A stretch of 64,000 nucleotides of DNA from an uncultured Clostridia bacterium (GTDB lineage: Bacteria; Bacillota; Clostridia; Christensenellales; CAG-138): the NCBI GenBank assembly GCA_944366945.1, contig CALVWJ010000008.1, positions 1-64,000 on the forward strand, in the 5' to 3' direction. Under the pieces are notes generated by a model. The model was not told the origin of the DNA. It was given only the letters and a program-made list of their open reading frames with translations, and did no database searches. Positions 53,344-63,260 of this stretch are shown piece by piece (within the stretch, counting starts at the first letter, position 1; the number at the start of each line of letters is the position of its first letter). The position numbers were made by a program, and so were the translations under genes.

Positions 53344-54574
53344 GCCAAACCTTTGCATTGCCCTTGGGCGCATGGTGGACCCTGCGCTTGGGCTGGACGC
53401 TGTGGGCGAACTGTATTTGGCGGAAGGCCGCGTCTGCGCAGTCCGTGCCGAGGGCCTTTCGCTGGGCGCGCTGCCGGAAGGCGCCGTGGAACGCATCGAA
53501 GTCCCGGGTGCGCTGGTGCTGCCCGGGCTGATCGACCTGCATGTGCATTTCCGCGACCCTGGCTTGACGTATAAGGAGGACATGGAGAGCGGATGCGCTG
53601 CGGCTGCGGCGGGTGGGTTTACGACCGTGTGCATGATGCCAAACGTAAAGCCTGTAACCGATACGGCGGAAGCCGTGGCAGCGCTTCGGCGTCGTGCCAG
53701 CGGCATCAACGCTCTGCCCGTGGGCGCCATTACGATGGGGCAGAAGGGAACGGCATGCACGAACGCAGCGGCGCTTAAGGCTGCGGGCGCCTGCGCGCTC
53801 AGCGAGGACGGGCGTTCGGTTGCGGATGCTTCCGTGATGCGCACGGCCATGGCTGCTGCCGCTGAGGCCGGTATCCCCATTTTTGACCACACGGAAGAGG
53901 ACACGCTTGCGGGCACTGCGGCCGGCGAGGCCTGCATGGCCGCGCGCGACCTTATCCTTGCGCGGGAAACCGGCGCCGCGCTGCACCTGTGCCACATCAG
54001 CGCGAAGCTGAGCCTTGATATGATCCGCGCTGCAAAGGCTGCCGGCTATGAAGTTACAGCGGAGACGGCGCCGCATTATTTTGTGTTCGATCAAACGCGC
54101 GCTACGGAGGGGAACTTTAAAATGAACCCGCCGCTGCGCACGGCGGAGGACGTGCTTTCCGTGATTGAGGCGCTGCAGGATGGCACGCTCGATGCGATTG
54201 CAACGGATCATGCGCCGCATAGCGCCGAGGAAAAGGAATGCGGTTATGCAAAGGCGCTCAATGGCGTGATCGGCCTTGAAACTGCATTCCCGGTAAGTTA
54301 TACTGCTCTTGTGCGGGCAGGGCATATCCCGCTTTCGCGCCTCGTTGCGCTGATGAGCGCAAACCCGGCCGCCATCCTGGGCGATCCGCTGCGTGGAACG
54401 CTTTCGGTGGGTGCGCACGCGGATGTCGCCGTGTTTGATGTGGCGCATCCTTACCATATCGCCCCGGCTTCGTTCCGCTCCAAAGGGCGCAACACGCCCT
54501 TTGCCGGCATGGAGGTTTACGGGAAAACGCGCTTAACCATCGCAGAAGGGCAGATCGTTTACCAAGACACCTAA
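53336..54574 (+). CDS. pyrC: Dihydroorotase, class I
   Basis: 412 residues. Zinc-binding DLHVHFRDPG motif (HxH at about 62-64), later His residues in HLCHIS and ETAPHY, and the catalytic Asp in ATDHAPH. It closes carbamoyl aspartate to dihydroorotate. The ATG lies inside the pyrI end, with a purine-rich site upstream. Confidence 0.95.
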   Translation: MNKPNLCIALGRMVDPALGLDAVGELYLAEGRVCAVRAEGLSLGALPEGAVERIEVPGALVLPGLIDLHVHFRDPGLTYKEDMESGCAAAAAGGFTTVCMMPNVKPVTDTAEAVAALRRRASGINALPVGAITMGQKGTACTNAAALKAAGACALSEDGRSVADASVMRTAMAAAAEAGIPIFDHTEEDTLAGTAAGEACMAARDLILARETGAALHLCHISAKLSLDMIRAAKAAGYEVTAETAPHYFVFDQTRATEGNFKMNPPLRTAEDVLSVIEALQDGTLDAIATDHAPHSAEEKECGYAKALNGVIGLETAFPVSYTALVRAGHIPLSRLVALMSANPAAILGDPLRGTLSVGAHADVAVFDVAHPYHIAPASFRSKGRNTPFAGMEVYGKTRLTIAEGQIVYQDT

Positions 54575-54637
54575 GCGGTTGAACGTTTTGCATTGCCGGC
54601 CGAGTGGCTGAATAAAAAAATAGTCCGTACCCATTTC

Positions 54638-54665
54638 GGCGGCGGTTTTTTGCCGCCGCCTTTTT
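54638..54665 (+). terminator. Intrinsic terminator between pyrC and pyrF
   Basis: GGCGGCGG and CCGCCGCC form an 8-bp GC stem around a T-rich loop, followed by TTTTT. It lies inside the pyr operon, 64 bases after pyrC. Read-through may be regulated. Confidence 0.75.
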
Positions 54666-54693
54666 CCAAGATAAAATCGAAAGGAGCCAAAGC

Positions 54694-55599
54694 ATGATCG
54701 ACGCATTGCTTTCGCGCATTGACGCGCTCAACAACCCAACCGTCGTGGGGCTTGATCCCACGCTCGAGATGATCCCATCGTATTTGCGGGAGGAGAAATT
54801 CGCGCAGTATGGCAAAACGCCCGAGGCGGTGGCGGAGATGTTCCTTGCCTTCAACCTGGCGATCCTTGAGGCTGTGCAGGGGATTGTGCCTGCGGTAAAA
54901 CCGCAGATCGCCTTCTACGAGCGCTATGGCCTTGCGGGCCTTGCAGCTTATGAAAAAACGGCGGCGCGCGCCAAGGAGCTTGGCTTTTTCGTCATCGGCG
55001 ACATCAAGCGCGGCGACATTGGCTCCACCGCGGCAGCTTATGCTGCGCACATTGGAGGAACGGAAATTGCGGGGGAAAAATACGACCTCTGGCATGAGGA
55101 CTTTATCACCGTGAACCCTTACCTGGGTATAGATGGCATCAAGCCGTTTATCGATGCCTGCAATGAGAACGATAAGGGTATCTTTGTGCTTGTAAAAACA
55201 AGCAACCCTTCCAGCAGTCAGCTGCAGGATATTCTGGTGGATGGCAAGCCGGTGTATCTGCATGTGGCTGCGCTGGTGGACGAATGGGGCAAGGGCGCAA
55301 TGGGCGCGCAGGGCTACAGCCGAGTCTGCGCCGTTGTCGGGGCGCCACACCGGGAGGAGGGCGCGCGCGTGCGCAAAGCGCTGCCGCACACGTTCTTCCT
55401 CGTGCCGGGCTATGGCGCACAGGGCGGCACAGCGGAGGATATCCGCGGCTTTTTCGATCGGGATCGCCGGGGCTGCATCGTGAACTCTTCGCGCGGGATC
55501 ATCGCGGCGTACCGCAAAAACGAAAAATACGGCGAAAGGGATTTCGCAGAGGCTGCGCGGGATGCCGCATGCGCCATGCAAAAGGATATTATGGGATGA
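54694..55599 (+). CDS. pyrF: Orotidine 5'-phosphate decarboxylase, type 2 (about 300 residues)
   Basis: 301 residues of the long PyrF type. Active-site Asp/Lys set in DIKRGDIGSTAAAY (Lys near 106), substrate-phosphate loop PGYGAQGG near residue 235, and NSSRGI. It decarboxylates OMP to UMP. AAAGGAG precedes the ATG. Its TGA overlaps the pyrK ATG. Confidence 0.95.
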   Translation: MIDALLSRIDALNNPTVVGLDPTLEMIPSYLREEKFAQYGKTPEAVAEMFLAFNLAILEAVQGIVPAVKPQIAFYERYGLAGLAAYEKTAARAKELGFFVIGDIKRGDIGSTAAAYAAHIGGTEIAGEKYDLWHEDFITVNPYLGIDGIKPFIDACNENDKGIFVLVKTSNPSSSQLQDILVDGKPVYLHVAALVDEWGKGAMGAQGYSRVCAVVGAPHREEGARVRKALPHTFFLVPGYGAQGGTAEDIRGFFDRDRRGCIVNSSRGIIAAYRKNEKYGERDFAEAARDAACAMQKDIMG

Positions 55600-56363
55600 A
55601 GCGTGTGATTGCAGCGCGGCTCGCAGAAAACGCGGGGCTTGCGCCGGAGATTTTCCGCATGGTGCTGCGCCTGCCGGAAGGGGAGATGCCCGCCCGGGCA
55701 GGGCAGTTCGTGAACGTATACCTCGAGGATGGAGCGCATCTTTTGCCAAGGCCTATCAGCGTATGCCGGCAGGAAGGGAATGCGCTCACCCTCGTTTACC
55801 GTGTGATTGGCGCAGGCACCCGGCGGATGGCACATCTTCAGCCTGGGGCGGAAGTGCGCATCTCATCCCCGCTCGGCAATGGCTATACGCTGCCCGAGCG
55901 CGGGCATGTGCTGCTTGCAGGCGGGGGCGTGGGCGTGCCGCCGCTCGTGCAGGCAGCGTATGAAGCGAAGGCAAAAGGCCTGCATGTTACCGCCGCCCTT
56001 GGCTATCGGGATGCGCTGTTTTTGCAGCGGGAATTCGCGGATGCATGCGATGCGCTTGCGATTGCAACCGAAGATGGAAGCGCAGGGTTCCACGGGAATG
56101 TGGTGCAGCTTCTCATGGCGCAGGCTCTGCCGGAGGATACCGCCGTGCTCGCCTGTGGCCCCAAGCCCATGCTGCGGGCGTTGCAAGCGTTTTGCGCGGC
56201 GCGGAAGCTGCCGCTGCAGGTCTCCCTGGAAGAACGCATGGGCTGCGGGTATGGCGCGTGCGTGGGCTGCGTGTGCAAACTTCTCAGAAACGGTGCAATC
56301 GTGCAAAAGCGCGTTTGCAAGGATGGGCCGGTCTTTGATGGAAGCGAGGTGGTGTTCGAATGA
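55596..56363 (+). CDS. pyrK: Dihydroorotate dehydrogenase electron-transfer subunit
   Basis: 255 residues. FAD-binding RPISVCR and the NAD domain GGGVGVPPL are visible, and the C-terminal 2Fe-2S cysteines lie in [15 protein letters not shown] and VCKDGPVF. It transfers electrons from PyrD to NAD. The start at 55596 overlaps the pyrF stop (ATGA); a longer upstream frame inside pyrF is rejected. Confidence 0.95.
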   Translation: MKRVIAARLAENAGLAPEIFRMVLRLPEGEMPARAGQFVNVYLEDGAHLLPRPISVCRQEGNALTLVYRVIGAGTRRMAHLQPGAEVRISSPLGNGYTLPERGHVLLAGGGVGVPPLVQAAYEAKAKGLHVTAALGYRDALFLQREFADACDALAIATEDGSAGFHGNVVQLLMAQALPEDTAVLACGPKPMLRALQAFCAARKLPLQVSLEERMGCGYGACVGCVCKLLRNGAIVQKRVCKDGPVFDGSEVVFE

Positions 56364-57271
56364 GCCAGGTGGATCTTCGCACCTGCTTTGCAGGGCTCTC
56401 GTTGAAAAACCCAGTCATGACCGCAAGCGGTACGTTTGCAGCGCGCGAGAGCGGCGAATTTTACGATCTTTCCCGCCTGGGAGCGGTGATCACAAAAGGC
56501 GTTGCGGCAAAACCGTGGCCGGGCAACCCAACGCCGCGCATTGCTGAAACCTATGGCGGCATGCTCAATGCCGTTGGGCTGCAGAACCCGGGCGCAGAAG
56601 CCTATATTGAGAGTGAGCTTTCCTACCTTGCGCAGTACGATGTGCCGGTGATCGCCAACCTTGCCGGCCACAGCGTGGAAGAATATGTTGCCGTTACGGA
56701 ATGCTTGAACGAAACATCGGTTGCGATGTTCGAACTCAACATCTCCTGCCCCAACGTAAAGGAGGGCGGAATCGGCTTCGGAACCGATCCGCGCATGGCG
56801 GCACAGGTTACGGAGGCTGTGAAGCGCGCGGCAAAAAAGCCCGTGATGGTGAAACTCACGCCCAATGTAACGGACATCACGGCCATTGCCCGGGCGGTAG
56901 AGGATGCGGGGGCAGACGCCATCTCGCTGATCAACACGCTCCTTGGCATGCGCATCGATTTGAAAACGAAGCGGCCGCTGCTTGCAAACGGAACGGGCGG
57001 GCTTTCGGGCCCGGCCATCAAGCCGGTGGCGGTGCGCATGGTTTACCAGGTGCGCCGCGCGGTAAAGCTGCCAATCCTTGGGCTTGGCGGCATTTGCACG
57101 GGAGAAGATGCTGCTGAATTCCTGCTGGCGGGCGCGGATGCGGTTGCAGTGGGCACGGCAGCGCTTGTGAACCCAACGGCGCCCGTGGATGTGGTGGAAG
57201 AGCTTGCCGCGTTCATGGCGCGGGAGGGCTATGCGGATGTTGCGGCGCTCAAGGCCGCGTTTGTGGGATAG
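56360..57271 (+). CDS. pyrD: Dihydroorotate dehydrogenase, catalytic subunit (class 1B)
   Basis: 303 residues. The ASGTFA segment, the catalytic-base motif [11 protein letters not shown] (Cys near 131) and the INTLLGM and [14 protein letters not shown]/orotate regions are intact. A cysteine base and neighbouring pyrK identify the NAD-dependent class 1B enzyme. Its start overlaps the pyrK stop. Confidence 0.96.
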   Translation: MSQVDLRTCFAGLSLKNPVMTASGTFAARESGEFYDLSRLGAVITKGVAAKPWPGNPTPRIAETYGGMLNAVGLQNPGAEAYIESELSYLAQYDVPVIANLAGHSVEEYVAVTECLNETSVAMFELNISCPNVKEGGIGFGTDPRMAAQVTEAVKRAAKKPVMVKLTPNVTDITAIARAVEDAGADAISLINTLLGMRIDLKTKRPLLANGTGGLSGPAIKPVAVRMVYQVRRAVKLPILGLGGICTGEDAAEFLLAGADAVAVGTAALVNPTAPVDVVEELAAFMAREGYADVAALKAAFVG

Positions 57272-57284
57272 AAAGGGGAAATAC

Positions 57285-57971
57285 ATGCAGTATAAAGAGG
57301 AATTCATTGCATTTATGGCACGCGCAGGCGTTTTGACATTCGGCGATTTTACAACCAAGAGCGGCCGCAAAACGCCTTATTTCATCAATACGGGGAATTA
57401 TAAAACCGGTGCGCAGATCGCGCGGCTTGGCGAGTTTTATGCTGCCTGCATCGAGGAAAACATGCAATCGGGCGCGTTGCCCAAGGATATTGCAGCGCTT
57501 TTTGGCCCGGCGTATAAGGGCATCCCGCTTGCGGTTTCCGCAGCGGCTGCGCTTTCGCGCATGGGAATGGATGTGAATTACTGCTTCAACCGCAAGGAAG
57601 CCAAGGACCATGGCGAAGGCGGTTCCATGGTAGGCTATCAGCCTAAGGATGGCGATAAGCTGCTCATCATTGAAGATGTGATCACCGCCGGCACAGCCGT
57701 GCGCGAAACCCTTCCGGTGCTGCAGGCTGCGGCACGGGTGCAGGTGCCGGGGCTCATCATTTCCGTGGACCGCATGGAGCGCGGCCAGGGTGATTTGACG
57801 GCGATCGAGGAGATTGAGCGCGATTTTGGCATCCACACGTTCGCGCTTGTAACCGTGCAGGACATCCTTGCATCGCTCTACGGCAAGGAGATCGATGGGC
57901 GGGTGCTTATCGATGATGCGATGCGCAAACGCATGGAAGCCTATATGGAAACCTATTGCGTGGCGCACTGA
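57285..57971 (+). CDS. pyrE: Orotate phosphoribosyltransferase
   Basis: 228 residues. The PRPP-binding motif LIIEDVITAGTA is near residue 126, and the early segment FTTKSGRKTPYFIN matches PyrE. It makes OMP from orotate. The start at 57285 follows AAAGGGGA; an upstream in-frame ATG inside pyrD is rejected. Last gene of the operon; no hairpin terminator was seen downstream. Confidence 0.96.
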   Translation: MQYKEEFIAFMARAGVLTFGDFTTKSGRKTPYFINTGNYKTGAQIARLGEFYAACIEENMQSGALPKDIAALFGPAYKGIPLAVSAAAALSRMGMDVNYCFNRKEAKDHGEGGSMVGYQPKDGDKLLIIEDVITAGTAVRETLPVLQAAARVQVPGLIISVDRMERGQGDLTAIEEIERDFGIHTFALVTVQDILASLYGKEIDGRVLIDDAMRKRMEAYMETYCVAH

Positions 57972-58155
57972 GCTTAAATCGCATATTGTATGCATGCGCT
58001 TTGCATCCGGTAAGGCGCATGCGGCTTACCGTGCCCATCCCTGCGGAAGTCCTGCTTTCGCGCCGGAAAACAGCGGGCGGAAGGCTTCACTGTGGCTGCC
58101 TGCACAGGTAACGGGAGGAGCATGTCAAGGCGGACGGAGATGGGAGGAGACCCAT

Positions 58156-58593
58156 ATGGTGCGTGAAATCCAGGAAAACGAGTTGAACGAATTGCTGCAG
58201 TTATACCGGCATTTGCACGAGAAGTCCGTTCCGGCAATGACGGAGCACCTAAAAAGTACCTGGGAAGCGATCCTAAAAGATAAGAACCATCACATCATTG
58301 TGAAGGAGACCGGGCATGAGATCGTATCCTCTTGCGTTTGTATCATTATCCCGAACTTAACAAGAAATATTAGGCCGTACGCATTGATAGAAAATGTTGT
58401 TACCCGTGAAGATTGCCGCGGCAGGGGGTATGCGACGGAATGCTTGCATTATGCCAGGGAGATTGCGGAAGGGGCAAATTGTTATAAAATGATGCTGCTC
58501 ACCAGCGCAAAGGAGGATGCAACACTGAAATTTTATGGGAATGCAGGCTACAACAGCGGCGATAAAACCGCTTTTATTCAATGGCTTGAATAG
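58156..58593 (+). CDS. GNAT-family N-acetyltransferase
   Basis: 145 residues. The acetyl-CoA-binding signature is the V(T)REDCRGRGYATECL stretch (Q/RxxGxG/A, about 85-99), followed by the ATLKFYGNAGY motif. The acceptor is unknown. Good GGAGGA site 7 bases before the ATG. Confidence 0.87.
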   Translation: MVREIQENELNELLQLYRHLHEKSVPAMTEHLKSTWEAILKDKNHHIIVKETGHEIVSSCVCIIIPNLTRNIRPYALIENVVTREDCRGRGYATECLHYAREIAEGANCYKMMLLTSAKEDATLKFYGNAGYNSGDKTAFIQWLE

Positions 58594-58759
58594 ACTTGCC
58601 CTGTTTGCCGGGCATCCCTACAGGACTCATGCCGGCAGGCGCCGCACCCCGCACCGTTCGCCGGCAGCGAGTTTGAAAATGAAAAGCTTACTTGGAACAT
58701 TTTGCTGCTTTTTTCGTTTTTATAAGTATAAAAGCATAATTTTGAAAGAGGCAGCCCAC

Positions 58760-59170
58760 ATGAAAAAGTATATAATCTTTGCTTTAGCGTTGGCTTGTAT
58801 TTTGCATATAGGCATAGCCGGCTGCCAAAAAACAACCAGCGGTTCCGATATATACGCATTTCCAGAACGAACGGCGCAAATCAAATGTACGGTTTATTCA
58901 CAGGGTGCAGAGAAAGAATTCGTCCTTGGCTCTGATGAACATAATCCCCATGGTTTGTCCGTAATGCCTGTTATTGCATGGTATTATGGGCTGAAACTGA
59001 TTTCTTGCGACAAGCCCGAAGATGTTGAGGGAGCAGAACACTATACTTTTACTGTAAATGGCGCATCTGTTTTCAGCTATGAAGATAGGGGCAGTGAAGC
59101 ATACATCATCGTTTCTGATACATGGTATAAAGTAAATAACCCATCCGCACCCCCATTGGCGAATGATTGA
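58760..59170 (+). CDS. Small lipoprotein of unknown function
   Basis: 136 residues. A signal peptide ending in the lipobox IAGC (Cys near 22) and an otherwise soluble domain of about 110 residues with mixed beta structure. I do not recognise the fold. It stands alone, with AT-rich DNA on both sides and an AAAGAGG-like site. Confidence 0.65.
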   Translation: MKKYIIFALALACILHIGIAGCQKTTSGSDIYAFPERTAQIKCTVYSQGAEKEFVLGSDEHNPHGLSVMPVIAWYYGLKLISCDKPEDVEGAEHYTFTVNGASVFSYEDRGSEAYIIVSDTWYKVNNPSAPPLAND

Positions 59171-59519
59171 AGTTGCCGCTGCTGTGTTGAACTGAACACA
59201 ACAGCCGAACACCGAAGAACTGACCGCTGACACACGTACCCATGTGCGAAAACTGACGCCTTTTTGAACGTCCATTTTCAAAAAGGCGGTCTCAAAAGCT
59301 GGCAAAACCTAAAACCCTTGAACAGCCACAAGCTGAAAAGGAACGAGCTGAAGCACAGCCTGCGCAGGAACGGTTAGGCTTATAGCGCCTTGCCCCGCAG
59401 CTGGCCTGCGGGGCAAGGCCTGGAAATATCGCCCGCGCGGTTGCAATCCTGCCCGGGATTTGAGAAAATAGCTTCAGAAGCAGGCTGAGCTCGCAAATAT
59501 GAAAAGAAAGGAACCCGCC
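59171..59519. other. Intergenic relic region with inverted repeats
   Basis: Contains a perfect 12-bp inverted repeat CGCCTTTTTGAA (59257-59268) / TTCAAAAAGGCG (59277-59288) and short, shifted coding-like fragments (for example one ending in QPAQERLGL near 59383) of the kind found at the ends of mobilisation-type genes. The 3' part holds the selD ribosome site. No intact gene. Confidence 0.35.
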
Positions 59520-60560
59520 ATGGAAACGAAGGACATCAAGCTCACAAAGCTTGCAAAATGCGCTGGCTGCGGCGCAAAAGTCGGGGCAGGCGTTTTGGCG
59601 AAGCTGCTCGAAGGCATCAAGGTGCATCAAGACCCCAATCTTCTGGTCGGCTTTGATAAAAGCGATGACGCATCGGTCTACCGCATCAGCGATGCGCTGG
59701 CGCTGGTGCAGACGGTGGACTTTTTTCCGCCGATTGCGGATGACCCTTACCTGTTTGGGCAGATCGCTGCAACGAATGCGCTTTCGGATGTGTATGCCAT
59801 GGGTGGGGAACCGAAGCTTTGCCTCAACATAATGGCCGTCCCGGAATCCATGCCCATGGAGGCCGTGCATGCTATGCTGCGCGGCGGATATGACAAAGTC
59901 TATGAAGCGGGCGCGCTCATTACGGGCGGGCATAGCATCCATGACGATGAGCCAAAATACGGTCTTGCCGTGACGGGGTTCGTGCATCCGGAGCGAATCC
60001 TAACCAATTCCGGAGCAAAACCCGGGGATGTGCTTTTGCTTACAAAGCCGCTTGGTATCGGAACGCTTTCCACCGCAAAGAAGGTGGATATGCTTTCACC
60101 CGAAGGCGAGGCTTTGATGTACCGCTTGATGACAACGCTCAATAAAGCTGCGCGGGATGTGATGGTGCAGCACGCGGTGCATGCCTGCACGGATGTAACG
60201 GGATTCGGCCTTCTGGGCCATGCCTATGAGATGGCAACGGGCAGTGACGTTACGCTTGCACTTGACGTAGCGTCGATCGATTTGATTCCGGAAGCGCTGG
60301 AGCTTGCGCGGATGGGGTTTCTGCCTGCGGGCATGTATCGCAACCGCACCTTCGCGGAAATGGGCGTGGACACGGGGGAAACGGAGCTTGCAAAACAGGA
60401 TCTGCTGTATGACCCGCAAACGGCAGGAGGCCTTTTGATCGCTGTTGCGGCATCGGATGCGGATGCTCTCTATGGCGCATTGCAGGACGTTGTGCCGAGC
60501 GCACAGCGCATTGGAACGGTTGAAGCATACCAGGGCGGCAAGCGGATCATCCTTCGCTGA
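59520..60560 (+). CDS. selD: Selenophosphate synthase (Cys form)
   Basis: 346 residues. Makes selenophosphate from selenide and ATP for selenocysteine and modified tRNA. The active-site cysteine and lysine lie in AGCGAK (Cys in place of the Sec found in some homologs). Further SelD motifs: GFDKSDDASVY, the VDFFPPIADDPY Mg-ATP loop and the GGHSIHDDEPKYG segment. The start at 59520 follows AAAGGAA. Its 3' end overlaps the end of the convergent aminotransferase by 14 bases. Confidence 0.95.
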   Translation: METKDIKLTKLAKCAGCGAKVGAGVLAKLLEGIKVHQDPNLLVGFDKSDDASVYRISDALALVQTVDFFPPIADDPYLFGQIAATNALSDVYAMGGEPKLCLNIMAVPESMPMEAVHAMLRGGYDKVYEAGALITGGHSIHDDEPKYGLAVTGFVHPERILTNSGAKPGDVLLLTKPLGIGTLSTAKKVDMLSPEGEALMYRLMTTLNKAARDVMVQHAVHACTDVTGFGLLGHAYEMATGSDVTLALDVASIDLIPEALELARMGFLPAGMYRNRTFAEMGVDTGETELAKQDLLYDPQTAGGLLIAVAASDADALYGALQDVVPSAQRIGTVEAYQGGKRIILR

Positions 60561-61695
60561 TATTCCGGATGGCCGCAAGCGCAGCATCGACGTCGTCCTC
60601 CGTGTTTGCGAACCCGAGGGAAAAGCGGACGCTTCCCCTGGGGAAGGTGCCGAGCGTTTTATGGGCGGCAGGCGCGCAATGGAGGCCGCAGCGCGTAAGA
60701 ATGCCGAATTCATGCTCCAGGCGGTAGGCTGCTTCCGCGTGATCGATGGTTTTAAAATCGAGCGCGATCACGCCCACCCGCCGGGAAAGGTCGCGCGTGC
60801 CGCACAAACGGATCCCGGGCATGCCGAAAAGGCCGTCGAGAAAGCGCGCAGTCAAGGCGCGTTCATGCGCGCGCAGGGCTTCGATGCCCGTTTCTTCAAT
60901 AAAATGGAGCGCCTGTTCAAATCCGTAGATGCCGGGCAGGTTTGGCGTGCCGGATTCAAAGCGGTCCGGGAGGTAATTGGGGAGAAATTCGCTGTCCGAA
61001 GCGCTGCCCGTGCCCCCTGCGATGAGCGGCGTAAGCGCCTGGGCAAAATCATCTCGAAGCAGAAGCGCTCCGATGCCAGAAGGGCCGAGAAGCCCTTTAT
61101 GTCCCGGCACGCAGAGCGCGCTTAAACGCAGCTTGCCGAAATCGAGCGGCAGATGCCCGGCGGATTGTGCGGCATCGAGCGCAAAGGCAATCCCGTGTTC
61201 TGCGCAGATCAAGCCAATGGCCTCCGCATCCTGCACCGTGCCGCATACGTTGGAAGCATGCGCAATGAGGCAGAGCCGCGTATTCGGGCGGATCAGCGGC
61301 GGAATGGCAGCGGGGTCAAGCAAGCCGTCCGCATCGCATGGGATGCGGTCGAATTCTACGCCGGTGAGCTGGAGAAGCGGGCGCATGACGGCGTTGTGCT
61401 CCATCGCGCTTACCAGGCAGTGATCCCCGGGCCGCAGGTAGCCTTTCAAAATCAAGTTCAGCCCTGCCGTTGCGCCCGGGGTCAAGATTACATGCGTCGG
61501 CTTTTCGGGAAAAGCAAAAAGGCGGGCGAGGCGTTCTCTTAGGCTTAGGGCTACAAGCCCCGCGTCCTGTGCGGCGCCGTAAACCGAGCGGTTGATGGGC
61601 GCGCCAACGGAATCGAGATATTCCTTCATGCGCGCGCTGACACCGGCCGGCTTTGGAAACGAAGTGGCGGCATTGTCAAGATAGATGGTCCGCAT
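60547..61695 (-). CDS. Class V aminotransferase, cysteine desulfurase/selenocysteine lyase-like
   Basis: 382 residues. PLP-binding region VPGHKGLLGPSGIG (Lys in HK), N-terminal YLDNAATSFPKP and the C-terminal RCGLHCAPAAHKTLG active-site cysteine loop, all typical of the CsdB/SufS-like branch. Such enzymes free S or Se from Cys or Sec. Its place next to selD and the selenium transporter suggests a role in selenium supply, which is an inference. Confidence 0.88.
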   Translation of the reverse strand: MRTIYLDNAATSFPKPAGVSARMKEYLDSVGAPINRSVYGAAQDAGLVALSLRERLARLFAFPEKPTHVILTPGATAGLNLILKGYLRPGDHCLVSAMEHNAVMRPLLQLTGVEFDRIPCDADGLLDPAAIPPLIRPNTRLCLIAHASNVCGTVQDAEAIGLICAEHGIAFALDAAQSAGHLPLDFGKLRLSALCVPGHKGLLGPSGIGALLLRDDFAQALTPLIAGGTGSASDSEFLPNYLPDRFESGTPNLPGIYGFEQALHFIEETGIEALRAHERALTARFLDGLFGMPGIRLCGTRDLSRRVGVIALDFKTIDHAEAAYRLEHEFGILTRCGLHCAPAAHKTLGTFPRGSVRFSLGFANTEDDVDAALAAIRNISEG

Positions 61696-61811
61696 GGATG
61701 CTCCCTTCCCTTATGGATTCGGTTGGATAGGGAAAGCATAACATATCGGCTGCAAAATGTCACATGGATGTTTGCAGCCGTTTCCCCACTGTGGAAAGAA
61801 GGAGAAAACGT

Positions 61812-62723
61812 ATGCTTGGAATCAGTTTGCGGCAGCTGGAGGCGTTTACGGCCGCGGCAGAATATGGGAGCTTTACCCGCGCAGCTGAGCAGTTGCACCT
61901 TACGCAATCCACTGTGAGCATGCACATTCAGTCGCTTGAGCGCGCGCTTGGGGCGCAGTTGATCCTGCGCGGCGCGCGCGAACGGTTTGCGCTCACGGAA
62001 GAGGGGAAAAGGGTCTATGCAGCCGCAAAAGACATTTTAAACCGATGTGAAGCATTGCAGACGTTGCAGGAAACGGCAGCCGGCGAGGCGCTGCGCATTG
62101 GCACTTCCACCGTGCCGGCGCAGTCCCTGTTGCCGCAGCTCATGGCGGGCTTTCTCAAACAGCAGCCAGGCGCATCATTCCTGCTGCGCCGCGGGGATAG
62201 CGATGAGGTGCGCGTTTTGCTGGAGCAAGGCGAGGTACGCATTGGCCTAATCGGCGCCGCGCTTCCAGCGCAGCGCTTCGCCTGCCATGCGATTGCGCAG
62301 GACAGGCTGGTTGTGATTGCAGCGAACAACGCCCGTTTCCAGGAACTTTACAACCGGGGAGCGGATGGACTTGCGCTCATACATGAGCCGATGATTGCGC
62401 GCGAGGAGACCTCGGGCACGCAACGCGCTGCCGAGGAGTATCTGAGCAGATGCGGCATACCGCTCGAACGGCTGCACATTGTTGCGCGCATGGATCATCC
62501 GGAATCCATCAAAGCAGGCGTTTTGCAGGGCATGGGGGTAGCGATTATCTCAAGCCTTGCCGTGCGGGAGGAGCTTGCGGCAGGAAAGCTTCTTGCATTC
62601 GATTTTCTACCCGAAGGGGCATACCGGAAAATTTACCTTGCCTGGCGGAAAGATGTTGCGCTCACCCCGCTGGAGCAGCGCTTTGCACGCTATGTGCGCA
62701 CGGAAACGCCGAAGCTGATTTAA
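61812..62723 (+). CDS. LysR-family transcriptional regulator
   Basis: 303 residues. N-terminal helix-turn-helix (LRQLEAFTAAAEYGSFTRAAEQL, positions about 5-27, then LTQSTVSMHIQSLE) and a periplasmic-binding-like effector domain. Divergent from the aminotransferase gene and upstream of yedE, so it may control one or both. Good AAGGAG site 7 bases before the ATG. Confidence 0.93.
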   Translation: MLGISLRQLEAFTAAAEYGSFTRAAEQLHLTQSTVSMHIQSLERALGAQLILRGARERFALTEEGKRVYAAAKDILNRCEALQTLQETAAGEALRIGTSTVPAQSLLPQLMAGFLKQQPGASFLLRRGDSDEVRVLLEQGEVRIGLIGAALPAQRFACHAIAQDRLVVIAANNARFQELYNRGADGLALIHEPMIAREETSGTQRAAEEYLSRCGIPLERLHIVARMDHPESIKAGVLQGMGVAIISSLAVREELAAGKLLAFDFLPEGAYRKIYLAWRKDVALTPLEQRFARYVRTETPKLI

Positions 62724-63260
62724 AACTATGCGCAATCGAAAGAAGGTATTTCACAGGTTATACGGCAGTTGAGCTTTTTCAATCCAGAAAAACAGCATAA
62801 AAACATCGTTTGGAAGGGGCGTATGCGCACAAAAAACAAATTAGCAATGGATATGCGCCCTGCCGCTTTTGATGATCGCATTCCCTTTACACGCCCGGCA
62901 TCGTTTGCTCCCTTTCCATTTCACGAAAACACCAACCGCAGGCGGGTAACTCCTTTCCCACAATGCAGCATCGGTGCAAATCAATGCGATCGCCGACTTT
63001 TTTAACGTTGCAGCTCCTTAATGCACTTCCCTTAGGATAATTCTGCTTGTACCCAGAGACACCTGCAATCCCATTTTCTTCCAGATGGAAGCAGCCTTGG
63101 GCAAACGATCATTTCGAGAATCGAAACATCGGTTTTTTCGATAAAAAAAGGAAGGTATTGAAAAAAGGAATTCGCCATTTCTTGGCATATGGTCTATAAT
63201 TTTTTTAACACAAACCGCGCGCTATGCGCAGCTGCAATTCGACATCACAGGAGAAACAAA
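62724..63260 (+). other. Gene-free interval upstream of yedE
   Basis: About 540 bases without a convincing gene. A consensus -10 TATAAT lies at 63195-63200 but without a clear -35, which would fit activation by the LysR protein. A short open frame at 62769-63005 has no ribosome site or family likeness. Confidence 0.5.

Noticed and set aside
55284..55595. N-terminal extension of pyrK
   Set aside because: It lies fully within pyrF; the ATGA overlap at 55596 is the natural coupled start.
62769..63005. A 78-residue ORF before yedE
   Set aside because: No ribosome site, odd composition, no family likeness.
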